From: Mimachlamys varia | Taxonomy: Eukaryota; Mollusca; Bivalvia; Pectinida; Pectinidae | NCBI GenBank assembly: GCA_947623455.1 | Contig: OX392527.1 | Span: forward strand, 34,340,201 to 34,404,200 | Direction: 5' to 3' | Length of the DNA: 64,000 nucleotides | Part shown: positions 50,938 to 62,046 of the stretch, piece by piece | Layout of the letters: the number at the start of each line of letters is the position of its first letter | Numbering within the stretch: position 1 is the stretch's first letter | Translations under genes and position numbers: made by a program | Notes under the pieces: generated by a model | The model's database searches: none | The model's input: only the letters and a program-made list of their open reading frames with translations | Told to the model about the DNA's origin: nothing

Positions 50938-51564
50938 ATGTATTGGATTGTTTGAATTTATTTGTGATTATTTCATATTCAAAAGGGATGAAGGGAGCTA
51001 ACTCCCAGACACAAAAATCCGTTGTATTAACATGACACTGTGTGATCACGGTACAACGTTCTACAGACAGATTGAAAATCTAATATTATCAAAATATTAT
51101 TGTTATTTAATGAAGTTCTTATAGCTGTGTAACTGCATACAGCAGTGAATTGGTGTTTACATAACACATGAATACGTGAGTGGTAGGTAGTGTGATCAAT
51201 TCGGTCAATGTTCAGAAAAGATTTTCCTACCACTCAGACAAATTAATATACTGCAACTGTGAATTCTGTTGTGTTTTTTCTGGAACTGATTAACTTCTTT
51301 AAACATTTTTCTGACATTTGTTTATCATCAGAGAAATTATTCTTTTTTCATCTTACACCGCCGAACAAAATATATATCAAATAAATATTTTTTCTCGCTT
51401 ACACATACTAGTAATACATAGCTTTGTGTCAATACTTCAGTTGTTTGAATATATGTATGATAATTTCATTTAACTTTGCAATTAAACATCAAGTCAATGA
51501 ATACCAAACGTTAAAAATATGTCAGGTGACTACAATGAAACAAACACAACGGAAGAAGACATAA
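50938..51564. other. No gene seen
   Basis: AT-rich spacer. It has an aagggagctaactccc motif at 50,991 onward. Confidence 0.5.
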
Positions 51565-52015
51565 AAAATCAGAGAATACCAAAGCGTCGTCAAAACCATA
51601 ATCCAAACTCAAAATCGATTAAACTAGGGGTAAAATATGAACAAAGGAAAGATTTACATGAAAACCCTCGTAAAAGTACAAGAGAATAAGACCTGTTGTT
51701 CCGGAAGATAAAGAATATTTCTCAATGAGATGGCGACCATAAAACTTGCCCATAGTCTTCATCAAATTGCATCTCTCGTATCCCTGTGCCGTAAGTTTGT
51801 TAGTCAGCAGTTGACATCTATCTCGAAAATCTCAATATTCAAAGCAAGTCTTAGAATAACGAATCAACTGCGACATATAAATACCTTAGGATTGAGAAGC
51901 AGGGATGTTACTATCAAGAAAGTGAAAGTTCACGATCGAAAAATCGAAATCGTCACGTTTATCATACAGTTTTGTAGAAAGTAGCCCGTGTTGGTCATAG
52001 TTTAAATCATAAAAT
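51565..52015 (-). pseudogene. RT-A retroelement, C-terminal RT and tail (minus)
   Basis: Minus-strand copy. It begins near 52,010 with the LYDKRDDFDF-type segment, continues through YMSQLIRYS and LLTNKLTAQGYE to KFYGRHLIEKYS, then jumps straight into ttccggaac of the tail by an internal deletion of about 130 bp. It ends at 51,565 with tctgatttttt. The catalytic box is absent from this truncated copy. Confidence 0.85.
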
Positions 52016-53029
52016 CATTCGCATACAAAAAAAAATCAGTTTGGGGGAAACAAACATCCAGCTGTAGAATAGATGTAGATTTTGTATGAACATGTATATA
52101 GAATATAGTGAAAATGTTTTTCTACTATGTGGCTGACAATGTGTTCCTTTTTGGACCTGCGTGAATAAATGAAAGGAGTGAAAATATTGACAGTATGTAA
52201 AACTGTAAATAGGTAAGTTTTTATTGCAGGTGTACTTATATTATTACAGAACACCAATGACTTCTTCAACCAAAGTAATTTACACATTTCAAGATGATAA
52301 TGAAAACAATCTTGATGATCACTACGAAAATAATCACTATTATAACGTATCACAGGATTAGCGAAGCTTCGAAATGGTTCAGAAAAAATAACTGAAATAG
52401 ATTTATTTCTAAACAAGCTCACAAGTATCGCAATCGGTATTACAGGAAATCAACAATACGCACCGGGACGTGATTTGTTTTTTTCTTTTTCTTTTTGTAA
52501 ATAGAAACTGAAAGAAACAGTAGTACATTATGTAATTAAGTCATATTAAAGGGAGAGAAATACATATAAGCTGTAAGCTTTTATGTAAACATTTTAAGCT
52601 TGTTTTCCGATCCATGTGTTATTATAATGTACATTATATATATATATATCAATCAATCCGTTTGGATATTAAATAAAATACTGTTTTGATATAGAGAGTA
52701 CATTGTACAATGACTTTATTATTATTTCAGCTTATATGTAAGCGACCATCCTGCTTTCTTCACAGCTGAAGCAGATAGGTGGAATGATTGTACATCCGAC
52801 GTTAATGAAGCTTGGGAACAATGAGAGGAAGTAGAAATTGTATTTTGTTATTTTAACTTCAGTGGCTATATAAAGTAGAAGCTGTAAAACATATTAAGGT
52901 AAAGAAGAAGAAACATTAAGGGGGAACTCAATTACCAAGTCAGTGTTGTTTCTTACCTCATACTGACTGTAATGTCACTGAGTTGGTGGTCGAAAACTTG
53001 AAGTTAGAATGCTGTCGATCCTATCTGAC
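52016..53029. other. No gene seen; short TA microsatellite
   Basis: AT-rich, with a (TA)n tract at about 52,633-52,650. The minus frame at 52,036-52,422 (128 codons) has no recognisable domain. Confidence 0.45.
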
Positions 53030-54125
53030 GAGTCAATGTTCGAACAATACTCATCGAACTACATAACAAATATTTGGTTGTGTCTGCAGATAAGGCATCT
53101 TATAACTTTGAAAACAAAATAGAATTTATTGCTTGCAAATATAAATAGGTCTGTTTGTTAACCAAGGTAACGCTACTTACACATCGGTTAATGAGAAAGA
53201 CGCTGACCTACCCCGTGTATATTGCATACCGATACTAAACCAAGATTCTTTTAAGAAAGAAAATCTCAGAGTAAACAGTAAACAAAACCACAATCCGAAC
53301 TCTGTTTGACAATATTTTTGTTGCGTGTATAGGACATAATTCCCAACAGATAGTTGACATTCCCATGTGTTCCATTCTTAACTGGCTTGTTTTGTTTCAT
53401 ACGGGGCTAAATTTGTGGAAGAGCGTATCAGGACAGGTAACAAAAAGTTTGTCAAATCTTCTTATTTCACTTTTTAGATACATCGACGATGCATGTCTTT
53501 AAATAATAAGAAGTTTGCTGTCGATGCCAAACTTAGAATAAAGAACACAACAGACTGCTTACGTCGATCTTTTCTTAAAACTATGATTAATGTATCGTGA
53601 GCTTTTCTTTTCTTGATAGTAACATCCCTGCCTCTCCAATACTAAAGTATATGGTGTTTACATGTCGCAGTTGACTCGTTATTCTGGGGCTTGCTCTAAC
53701 TATCGAGATTTTCATGAGAGATATCGACTGCTGACAAACAAACTTTTGACACAGGTAATCGAGCGATGCAGGTAGGTGAAGACTGAGAAAATGTTATGAT
53801 TTAATGGTTGAAATTTTGGTCTCATTGGGAAATAGTTTATATCTTTATATATACTCATCTGTATGCTTACTTGTTGTGACTGAGAATGATGACTCGGTCT
53901 CACTTTGAGGACTTGACGTTTAATTGGATGTGACCAAGACGTTTATGGCGGATGTCGTCGATGAAGCAGAGGAAGCTTACTCCTCCGGAACATCTGGTCT
54001 TATTTTCATAATTGTTTTTTTTCAATGGTCCCCGTGTAAATCTTTCCTTTGTTCATATTTTGCCCCTAGTTTTTTTATTTGTAGCTCGGATTATGATTTT
54101 GTTGATGCTTCGGTATTTTCCTCGG
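53030..54125 (+). pseudogene. RT-A retroelement, RT and 3' tail (plus)
   Basis: Begins at the segment that encodes LHEKYVVV-ADKAS in the longer relic, then DLPRVYCIP. A short inverted tail-like scrap follows (about 53,264-53,290, ending in aatccgaactc). Next come the LFDNIFV region, a degenerate GIPM region, RYIDD (YIDD at 53,479-53,490), GVYMSQLTRYS, DRLLTNKLLTQ and the tail to about 54,125. Multiple stops and frameshifts are present. The catalytic YIDD is intact but sits in a broken frame. Confidence 0.86.
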
Positions 54126-55150
54126 TAATTCTTCACATTCTAGGAATAGCATTCACTTTCGTTCTCGAAGAATGTCCTATACTAGAGTTGACAGTTTCCT
54201 TCATTTTGTTTCCTTCGAATGATGATTCACTTTCAGCACGATATAAATAGTTAATCTCTGACATTTACCTAGAATTTGGTATCAATGCATTATCAATTGT
54301 TTCTTTTTATGAGTGGTGATGCATAAATAAGTTATATAATGACTATAATATGACTTTAAAAAATGTGAATATTTTCGGAGAAAGTCTCAACAAATAGGAA
54401 TTAGAGCTGATGAATTTTTAGACGACGAATAAATAATATAGAGCTATAGGCCTACACGAAAACCTATTGGTTTAATGCCGCAAGACACAAGTTGCTGTTT
54501 GTTTATAAAGGGGATGCTAAACACTATAACGTATCGTCGGGGTCGGACATAAACTAGACAGGTCGTTATAATCACAGGGACCTGATCATTTATCACAGCT
54601 ACTTTTAGACCTTTAAAGTAATGTTTACACACTATGGGGCTAGAGATGGAGGGTAGATCATGTAAGACTATGGGTGGGGCATTTTATCGAGAATAGCTCA
54701 AAATTATTTCGAAACCTAGGCTTGGGTTAAAAAATAACCGTAACAGGTACCTGTGGTTATGATAACAAAATAAGTTCGACGCCATTAATTTTACAACAAT
54801 GAAAACAAAATCGTATTTGATCAGGTCAGTGGTCAGACGAAATATAAGTATTGGACGTCCAAAGAACGCCGTGACCAGTCAATTTTGTCGTACATATGCA
54901 AACAGCACCTGTGACCGAGAGGTCATCAATCTCTTGATGAGGCTTGACGCCAAAACCACGCTCATTTGACGAGGCGTGACGCCGAGTTCGTCGCGAGCAA
55001 TGAGACGTGTGTTATGGATAGGGAAGAGAGGTGTTTCGTGTATGCATGTTACAGTTTCTGTGGTCGAGGATTCAAGTATGGCGTAACATAAAACTAGCCT
55101 CTGTTCATTACATCGTCTAACCGGTGTTACACAATAGCCAGAAAGAAAAT
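54126..55150. other. No gene seen upstream of the 620-residue gene
   Basis: Probably the promoter, first exon or first intron of the gene at 55,230. A short direct duplication of tga-gaggc-tgacgcc type sequence lies near 54,937-54,985. No coding exon is recognised. Confidence 0.4.
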
Positions 55151-55151
55151 A

Positions 55152-55159
55152 TGACGTCA
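55152..55159. promoter_or_regulatory. CRE-like palindrome
   Basis: An exact tgacgtca lies 71 bp before the start codon of the secreted-protein gene. This is the consensus for CREB/ATF-type factors. Functional relevance is inference, and an 8-base match can occur by chance. Confidence 0.3.
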
Positions 55160-55212
55160 CGCAAATAATCTTATTTGTGGACCCAAATCCTGTCCGTCAA
55201 AAAATTGGATTT

Positions 55213-55228
55213 ATCTCCTCTGCCTCAG
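55213..55228 (+). promoter_or_regulatory. Splice-acceptor-like tract before ATG
   Basis: A pyrimidine-rich tctcctctgcctcag ends in AG one base before the ATG at 55,230. It fits a metazoan 3' splice site, so the coding exon may be joined to an upstream non-coding exon. Confidence 0.45.
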
Positions 55229-55229
55229 A

Positions 55230-57092
55230 ATGGTGTGGATTATTTCGGTTTGTGTTGTGGCGATTACAGTGTGTGTATGCAAAGGAGCAGTATTTCATGT
55301 TGAGGCGGAGAATTTTGTGACGGACAAATTTGCTTTACACAGACTTAACGCGACGGGAGAGGAGTCTATTAACTTCAATCAAGGACAGTTCATACATGTG
55401 TATTTCTGTTTGAGAGCCGAATCGGAAGTGGCAGTAGACAACATTTTATATTCTAACGATGGCGGAAGTGATATGTTCGAGGTAAGCATCGACGGTACTA
55501 AACTCGGTGAAATAGTCACGCCGGAACATTCACAGAACGGTCTGCTTTGGAACCATTTCCTGTCCAGTAAACAGGTAGGCCCTAGTCTGACTTTGTCCTC
55601 CGGTTACCACGTCATCAGTATCAATTTCACCTCCACAGACTTCTACGGTGTGGAGATAGATTCCGTTTTTGTGCGCGTGGAGGACCGTTTCTTAGAGGAA
55701 GAGCTCTTCAAATGTTCGTTGTTCTGTCTTAAGGATAACCTGTACGATAACGGTCCGGCCAGGGATGACTTATCGTCGATACTTCTTGACCGAAAGAACT
55801 ATGACTTAAATTGTCCGAAGGAGGACAACATAATTCTTCCCATGTACCACGACAATGTTGACCTGTATATGATATCTGCGCTACTGCCGAGATATAGGTC
55901 ATTTGAGAATCATAGAGAATCTCATTACGAGAGTTGCGTACCACCTTCTGATGAACTTTGGAATTTCCAAAATTTCGTGGTCCCTATCGACAACAAGGAA
56001 GGAGTTCTCATCAACAACTTAGCATCGCTGACGTACCACACTTTGAATAATTCGCGGACGACAGTTCTGTGTGTGGCCTTCGATAAACAACCATCCACTG
56101 CTGCAGCCGTTGACGAAGGCGAGGTGGACACCGGTCACGTGTTGTCCGTCCAGTTTAAACGTGTGGCCACTCCGTTCTACGTTACCATACGCTACAGAGG
56201 CGTGCAAAGCAACTGGTCGGCGGAGTTCGCTAAATATTTCACACCACAAGTACGGGAAGACATCTGGACAATATCGGAACACGAATGGTCGGACACAGAG
56301 GTGAACGAGGTGGAACTGACCATAGTGTCCGATCCTAATAACCCCTTTCCTGTCATCATTGATTATCTTAGACTAACCAAACGGCGACTAGGCGAACGGC
56401 AACACAAGTTAATCTTCTCAAGCAAGGACATTCAGGCCGAGGTTGTCACATTGGACTTTGGACCGAACGCACATAAAGACTTTCAAGACAAAATGTCGGT
56501 AACGAGGCTCGATACGGGAGAGAAATGGGACACTGTTAGCTACATCAGTATACTACATATTCTCCCTTGGTCTCAGAAATACGGTGAGGTGTTGCGTTTC
56601 TATCAGTCGGGTAAGATACGAGTACTTCCACTCACTCCACCTGGTTTAGACAAGCTACCTTTCGGGTCGTCATTTATCGTTGGTCAGTCTGATCCAAACG
56701 AGCGGTTCCCGCGCGCGCCAATTAGTCACATTGACATCGACCCTGGTGCGTTACAAATGTTCATTACATACAAAGACGAGGGAAAGGCCAACATGATCAT
56801 CAAACCCTCCCTTCACGGAACACGGGTCATTGTGAAGGACGTTCTAATGACAAAAGATGCTATGGTATTCCCGTTTGTAACGTTTAGTTCGATGTGGATT
56901 ACGGACGGTAACTCGGAGGTGGACCATATCAGCTCCAATGGAGACGATGTCCGTCACATCGTCAACGGCTGGGATAAGCTGTACGGAACGGCATTCACCT
57001 TCATGAAGAAGTGTATATCTAAGCACAACACGCAGGGTCCGGACATGCGCTTAGAGCTGCTCACAAAACGGGAGCTGTATCAGTTTGTCTGA
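55230..57092 (+). CDS. Secreted protein with CBM6-like modules, single coding exon
   Basis: A 620-residue open frame with balanced codon use and higher GC than its surroundings, the only convincing host gene here. Residues 1-19 form a signal peptide (hydrophobic core VWIISVCVVAITVCVC), so the protein is probably secreted. Residues 22-151 look like a carbohydrate-binding beta-sandwich: it opens with VEAENF and closes with YGVEIDSVFVRVE, the first and last strands of CBM6/CBM35-type folds. A second such region may end at VIIDYLRL (375-382). Residues 395-620 are unfamiliar and show no catalytic motif I know. Potential N-glycosylation sites are N40, N132, N273 and N328. Cysteines cluster at 162, 166, 195, 236 and 281. 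The start is supported by the signal peptide; the stop is TGA. Sugar binding is inference. It could instead be a structural or immune lectin-like protein. Confidence 0.88.
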   Translation: MVWIISVCVVAITVCVCKGAVFHVEAENFVTDKFALHRLNATGEESINFNQGQFIHVYFCLRAESEVAVDNILYSNDGGSDMFEVSIDGTKLGEIVTPEHSQNGLLWNHFLSSKQVGPSLTLSSGYHVISINFTSTDFYGVEIDSVFVRVEDRFLEEELFKCSLFCLKDNLYDNGPARDDLSSILLDRKNYDLNCPKEDNIILPMYHDNVDLYMISALLPRYRSFENHRESHYESCVPPSDELWNFQNFVVPIDNKEGVLINNLASLTYHTLNNSRTTVLCVAFDKQPSTAAAVDEGEVDTGHVLSVQFKRVATPFYVTIRYRGVQSNWSAEFAKYFTPQVREDIWTISEHEWSDTEVNEVELTIVSDPNNPFPVIIDYLRLTKRRLGERQHKLIFSSKDIQAEVVTLDFGPNAHKDFQDKMSVTRLDTGEKWDTVSYISILHILPWSQKYGEVLRFYQSGKIRVLPLTPPGLDKLPFGSSFIVGQSDPNERFPRAPISHIDIDPGALQMFITYKDEGKANMIIKPSLHGTRVIVKDVLMTKDAMVFPFVTFSSMWITDGNSEVDHISSNGDDVRHIVNGWDKLYGTAFTFMKKCISKHNTQGPDMRLELLTKRELYQFV

Positions 57093-57600
57093 TGGTGCTA
57101 ATTAGGTTAGGCTATTTTGTAAGTCAAAAATAAGTATCGTTACTCTTCAAAAATAATATACGAGATAAAAGTTGGCATAATTTTTAATTGTTTAATGCTG
57201 AATCCTTTTTAAAAGAATTATCGGTCAAGCAATAAGCTAGAAATCCAATCAGTGAAATAATGAATACAGCGGAATTAGATTTCGTGTAAATACAATTTAT
57301 ATACAAATTTCGATAGATAAATTAGGTTTTATACGAACATTATGCATATTAGACTTTATTAGTTTAGTGTACACATATTATGCAACAATGAAATGTGGAC
57401 GATTCTAATGTATGACGTATACAGTGTATAGATTTCATCACTAAGCACGGGTCACTGGTCATGCGCGTCCACACCTAACTATTCCGGTGCGAGTTTGATG
57501 TATTGGTAGCTGTCACAGTCAGCCACATGGCTGTTTAACATACAATACTAATGCCCATAAAATACATTCATGTAACCACAAACATCCTACGTGTTCTGTT

Positions 57601-57606
57601 ATTAAA
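57601..57606 (+). terminator. Candidate polyadenylation signal (ATTAAA)
   Basis: Lies 509 bp after the stop of the secreted-protein gene and is followed by a GT-rich stretch (gtctttgtgc). No AATAAA occurs between the stop and this point, so this is the first plausible signal. Confidence 0.4.
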
Positions 57607-58664
57607 GATTGTCTTTGTGCAGAGTGTTATATTTTGATTTCGTCTAATTTTTCCCACGTATCACCATAATGGGATGCAAGTTAGAATTATCCTAGATTTC
57701 AGCAAATTCTGAAAGCAGGATTTTGATTGTCGTCATCATAACCAGCACTGGTACTTCAAGTAATGGGGTGTGAAACTAGTCAAGTAGCACAAACAAGTAT
57801 AGTTTATATGTGACGTTTGGGTGACAAATACGGTTAATTAATCGAAATCTGCAAAAGCATCTACGTTTGGTTTAATTGTTGAACATTCATCAAGATGAGG
57901 ACGGAATTTGCTCTGTATTCACGCTGGGACATCCCAAGGGCTTCCAGTTAGGAAACACTGAATGAATTATGAGTTTGACAGATCCAAGGAAACTCGAATT
58001 ATTGCATGGAAACCTTATTTTGTAAGTCGGTTCTAATTAAAGTAATGGTGACCTTTTGACTTGAAGATCGGCACCACTGTATGAATTTCGATATTGATAA
58101 GGCTAAGGGACGACACAACCCAAGATTCCATTTCATAACAACCCCTTTTCAGCCCCACCCTTACAGTTTTGAAAAGTTTTCCTTCTAATTTCATAAAAGA
58201 TGTATTATCTAATTAACATCTTTGCTGTATAACTCGGCCCCTCCACTTGCACAAATTTCTTTACTCAATTTGCTTAAGGATATTGAGTGAAAGGTATTCT
58301 GTCCGAAATGTTACAGAAGATCTTATACAGATGCAGTACACAACATAAGCTCATCAAGGAGACTTAATACACTGTGACCAGACAAATGACAGAAACAAGA
58401 GGATTTTTTCTCTCAAATGTATTTATTATATTTGTAATTTCATTTTTGGCAAAACTGCATGGCATTTTGTTTGGTGATAAATTACATAATAATACAGTAT
58501 GTATCTTAACACCCTAAAGGCCTCTTGGAAAGTGACTTTCCTTGTTCATTTAGAATGAGACAAATATATAACATAACACACAGACTTGCTTACACCTCAC
58601 TGGACATTTCAACACTCCCACTCAGAAATAATCACCAGTTAAAACTCCCCAATCAAAAGTATCT
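57607..58664. other. No gene seen
   Basis: AT-rich intergenic sequence. A minus-strand AATAAA occurs near 58,423 (plus-strand gtatttattata) and could end a transcript coming from the right. Confidence 0.4.
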
Positions 58665-59225
58665 CCATACATGATATCCGCCCTGTCTATCATATTCTAC
58701 ACTGAACCTAACAGTAAACTCTCCATCCATAAAATTGCTTGATACATTGACCCCTCCCCATCATAGGAAGGAGTAGCAAACCCTCCTCCCCCAACCCCCC
58801 AGTCCTAGTATCACCCGATATATCAATATCTCACTGTCTATAATATTCTACACTGAACCTAATAATAAACTCCCCATCCATAGAATAACCTGATACATTG
58901 ACCACCTCCCCATCATAGGAAGGAATAGCAACAACCCCCCCCCCCCCCCCCCCAAACCCCCAGTCCTAGTATCACCTGATACATCAATATCTCCCTGTCT
59001 ATAATATTCTACACTGAACCTAACAGTAAGCTCATCATCCATAGAATCACCCGATACATTGATAACACCCCCCTCCCCCCCAATCATAGGTTACCCCCCC
59101 TCCCCTTCTACCTCCATATCATAGGAAGGCAATGCATCCTAGTTCCGGTATCGACTGATTTATATCAATATCTCCCTGTCTAGTATTCAACCTAACAGTA
59201 ACACCTCCCCATCCATTGCCCCATA
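58665..59225. repeat. Tandem repeat, 150-180 bp unit, with poly-C
   Basis: Units carrying attctacactgaacc start near 58,694, 58,845 and 59,006, with a shortened fourth at 59,185. Unit lengths are 151, 161 and 179. Each has ccatccata, gatacattga, catcataggaagg and agtcctagtatca blocks. Part of the length variation is in C runs; one is 19 C long (58,935-58,953), giving a G-run on the minus strand. Confidence 0.88.
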
Positions 59226-60246
59226 CACCCCTACATGTTAAGTTATGCTGATAGTAAAGATACTGAAATGTTTGACTAATTGCCTGATGTAACCGGCACT
59301 CCATGAATGGATATATTTTCGTCTAAAGTCCTCCACACCTGGTATCAACCATCAGACACAGAGACAATACACTAGCATGGTGTTATTCATATACCTAGAT
59401 CCTGTATCCATCACATGCAATTAACCTCTTCAAGATCACTTAATAAAAATACTATTATATATATTTTTTAGAAAAGACCATGCTAATAACAATAGCTTAC
59501 ATGTATTTGTATATTGTACATGAATAGTAACCTCAAAAATAAACTGTTTACTTTTACATATGATATGTAACAGAGTCCAGCTCTAAGACAAATATCTCAC
59601 ACTTACAGGGTTTCAAAAGTATCTTCTTCAACATAAAATCTCTATAACATAGCTCACTTGACATTTTCAGCAAACAAAATTATATATTTTCATGGATATG
59701 GTGGACCAGAGAAACACTTGTGATAATACATGATTTATCAAAATGTAGTCGAGTAAGATAGGCAATTCATTAGTTATTTCAGAATTTATCAAGGGTGAAA
59801 AAGATTGAATGGTATTTCTAAAACAATAAGGAACTTGTTTATGAAAGATTTCACACTCTAAATTATATGTCAATAAAACCTTCAGTAAAGTATTACGCAT
59901 CACCCCAACTGACATCTCCGTTACAATAAACCTGATCTCCCACATACATCAGGAGTCTTAAGTACTGTACATTACTGGAGAGGGTTTTGATGGCTGATGA
60001 CATTCCCTGTCCTATTACACCTGTATTATGATAAAGTCTGACATAATCTCTAGAAAAACACTTTATTAAAAAAAAAAAGTAAATTTAAAACTTACATTAA
60101 TCTGTCATTTTTACATACAATGTTTGATAGAAGACAATATATGGTATTGGCACCCTGCTACTTAATCCATTATATTGTAGTCATCCAGAATCAGCACACA
60201 TGATCACCTAGCAGGAAGGTTAATTACAGGTTAGATGAATGTGAAA
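59226..60246. other. No gene seen
   Basis: AT-rich and featureless on inspection. It may belong to the long minus-strand 3' UTR suggested for this region. Confidence 0.4.
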
Positions 60247-60582
60247 GACGTTTGGCTGTGGTACGTTAGGACACGGGGTAGGTGGACACCGGACTCAACA
60301 GCCTGGTCCCAAGGTCACCTGGCCGTAGTACGTTAGGACACGGTAGGTGGAAACCTGACTCAACAGCCTGGTCCCAAGGTCACCTGGCCGTGGTACGTTA
60401 GGACACGGGGTAGGTGGACACCGGACTCAACAGCCTGGTCCCAAGGTCATCTGGCCTTGGTATGTTAGGACACGGGTAGGTGGAAACCTGACTCAACAGC
60501 CTGGTCCCAAGGTCACCTGGCCGTGGTACTATGGACATGGGTGGGTGGACACCTGACTCATCAGTCTGGTCCCAAGGTCACC
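60247..60582. repeat. Minisatellite, about 66-bp unit, five copies
   Basis: Units beginning gtacgttaggacac start at 60,261, 60,328, 60,393, 60,460 and 60,526 (spacing 67, 65, 67, 66). They share ctcaacagcctggtcccaag and caaggtca-ctggcc. Two versions alternate (gtggacaccgg and gtggaaacctg), implying a dimer of about 132 bp as the unit of duplication. GC content is far above the flanks. Confidence 0.92.
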
Positions 60583-61760
60583 AAACAGACAATCGCTGCC
60601 CTATATACCTGTTCACAAGCGATTATCACAAACAGCTTTGAAGTCAATAAAACTGCAAAAGTGGAAATCTTATTTCCGGCAATTGTTCATGTTTTTCTTT
60701 CCTAAACAAATTTACTATTGTACATTTCGGTTTTGACATACAGTGTCACAGTGACTGTAACTGCACAAAGAAATCCACTTTTACAGTATTTATATATAAC
60801 AAACATGATGACCAAATGAATACATCTTATAATATTGGCTTACAGTTGAAACAGCTCATCATATTGAGGAGAATAACATGGTGATCAACAATTTTGGAAA
60901 AATATAACTGACCATAAATTTGAAATTTCACATTATTGGATTTTAGTCACTTCTCTTGGTATAAAACTAACTACGTATGTGTAATTTCATAAAATATAAA
61001 TATCCAAAGAGTGGCTCGAAAGCTATTTTAATAGGAAACCTGGGCCCACATTAATAATGATTTCATTGCACAGTAATCTACATTGAGGATTTTTCTGTGA
61101 AACAATTTTAAGCTATTGAATTACCAAGTTGGTTCCCATTTTAGAACAAGATATCCAGACACTGTATCAAAACATTAACTGCCAGCACTTTTTTTAAATC
61201 ATGAAATTACTTGTGAAATGAGGTTATGTCAATCAGAGCATGTATACAGATATTTGATGAAGTTTAGTTGACATGTTATACAAGAATAGTTTTATACACA
61301 CAAATCACAGTTTATTTGTATTGCCTTTAACAAGTCATAATAATTGCCATTAATTCATTTTCAAAAATATTCTTTTGTCAACAATTCACAATACAAACAT
61401 TTTAATAACATCTAACTTTTAAATCTATATATCAAGGGAGATAACTGTATCAAGGGAGATAACAAGTATCACACAAGATATATTTTTCCTACACTGTACA
61501 TCTCAGCAGGGTCAAACCAAACATAAGTAGAACAAGTGGATACCAACAGCTAGCTGGTGTTGTGAGATATAGGTTCAGTGTAAACCAAGGCAGGGTCCAT
61601 GTCCTACAATCATACACAATAATCAAATAAATAAGTCGACGTAACATGTTCACACATCTATTTATACAAGTTATGATGCAGTATAAAGCTTATTCCTTCA
61701 AACGTTTCAGCAGAGAGTTTGACAGTACAAGGGTAACTGGCATCTTTCTTTGTGTCATTT
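60583..61760. other. No gene seen
   Basis: AT-rich sequence. A tandem pair of atcaagggagataac motifs lies near 61,430-61,463. Confidence 0.45.
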
Positions 61761-62046
61761 CATACAAATTTTATTTGAAAATGGAAATTGTTTTAAATGG
61801 ATCTTTGAAAAGTGGTTCTTACAAATTTGCTGAAAGTGGAGTCACTTTAAGTGGTTCTTAAAAATTTGATTGATGGGGAAAATGTAAAAAAAAAAAATCT
61901 TTTGGTTATTTTACACACCTCCACACAAACATTTATTTGAATATGGATATTTTTTTTGGTGGACCTTTGAAAATTGGTTCTTATCAACATGCTTTATGAG
62001 GAGTCACTTTAAACAGTTCTTAAATTTGATAGATGAAGAAATGTTT
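61761..62046. repeat. Diverged tandem duplication, about 160 bp
   Basis: 61,761-61,885 and 61,922-62,046 share in order tttatttga-aatgga-att, ggatctttgaaaa-tggttctta, ggagtcacttta and agttctta-aatttgat. Similarity is roughly 70% by eye. It is non-coding. Confidence 0.65.

Noticed and set aside
55729..56304. Antisense and shifted frames within the secreted-protein gene
   Set aside because: They are shadows of the 620-codon frame and lack start context or recognisable features.
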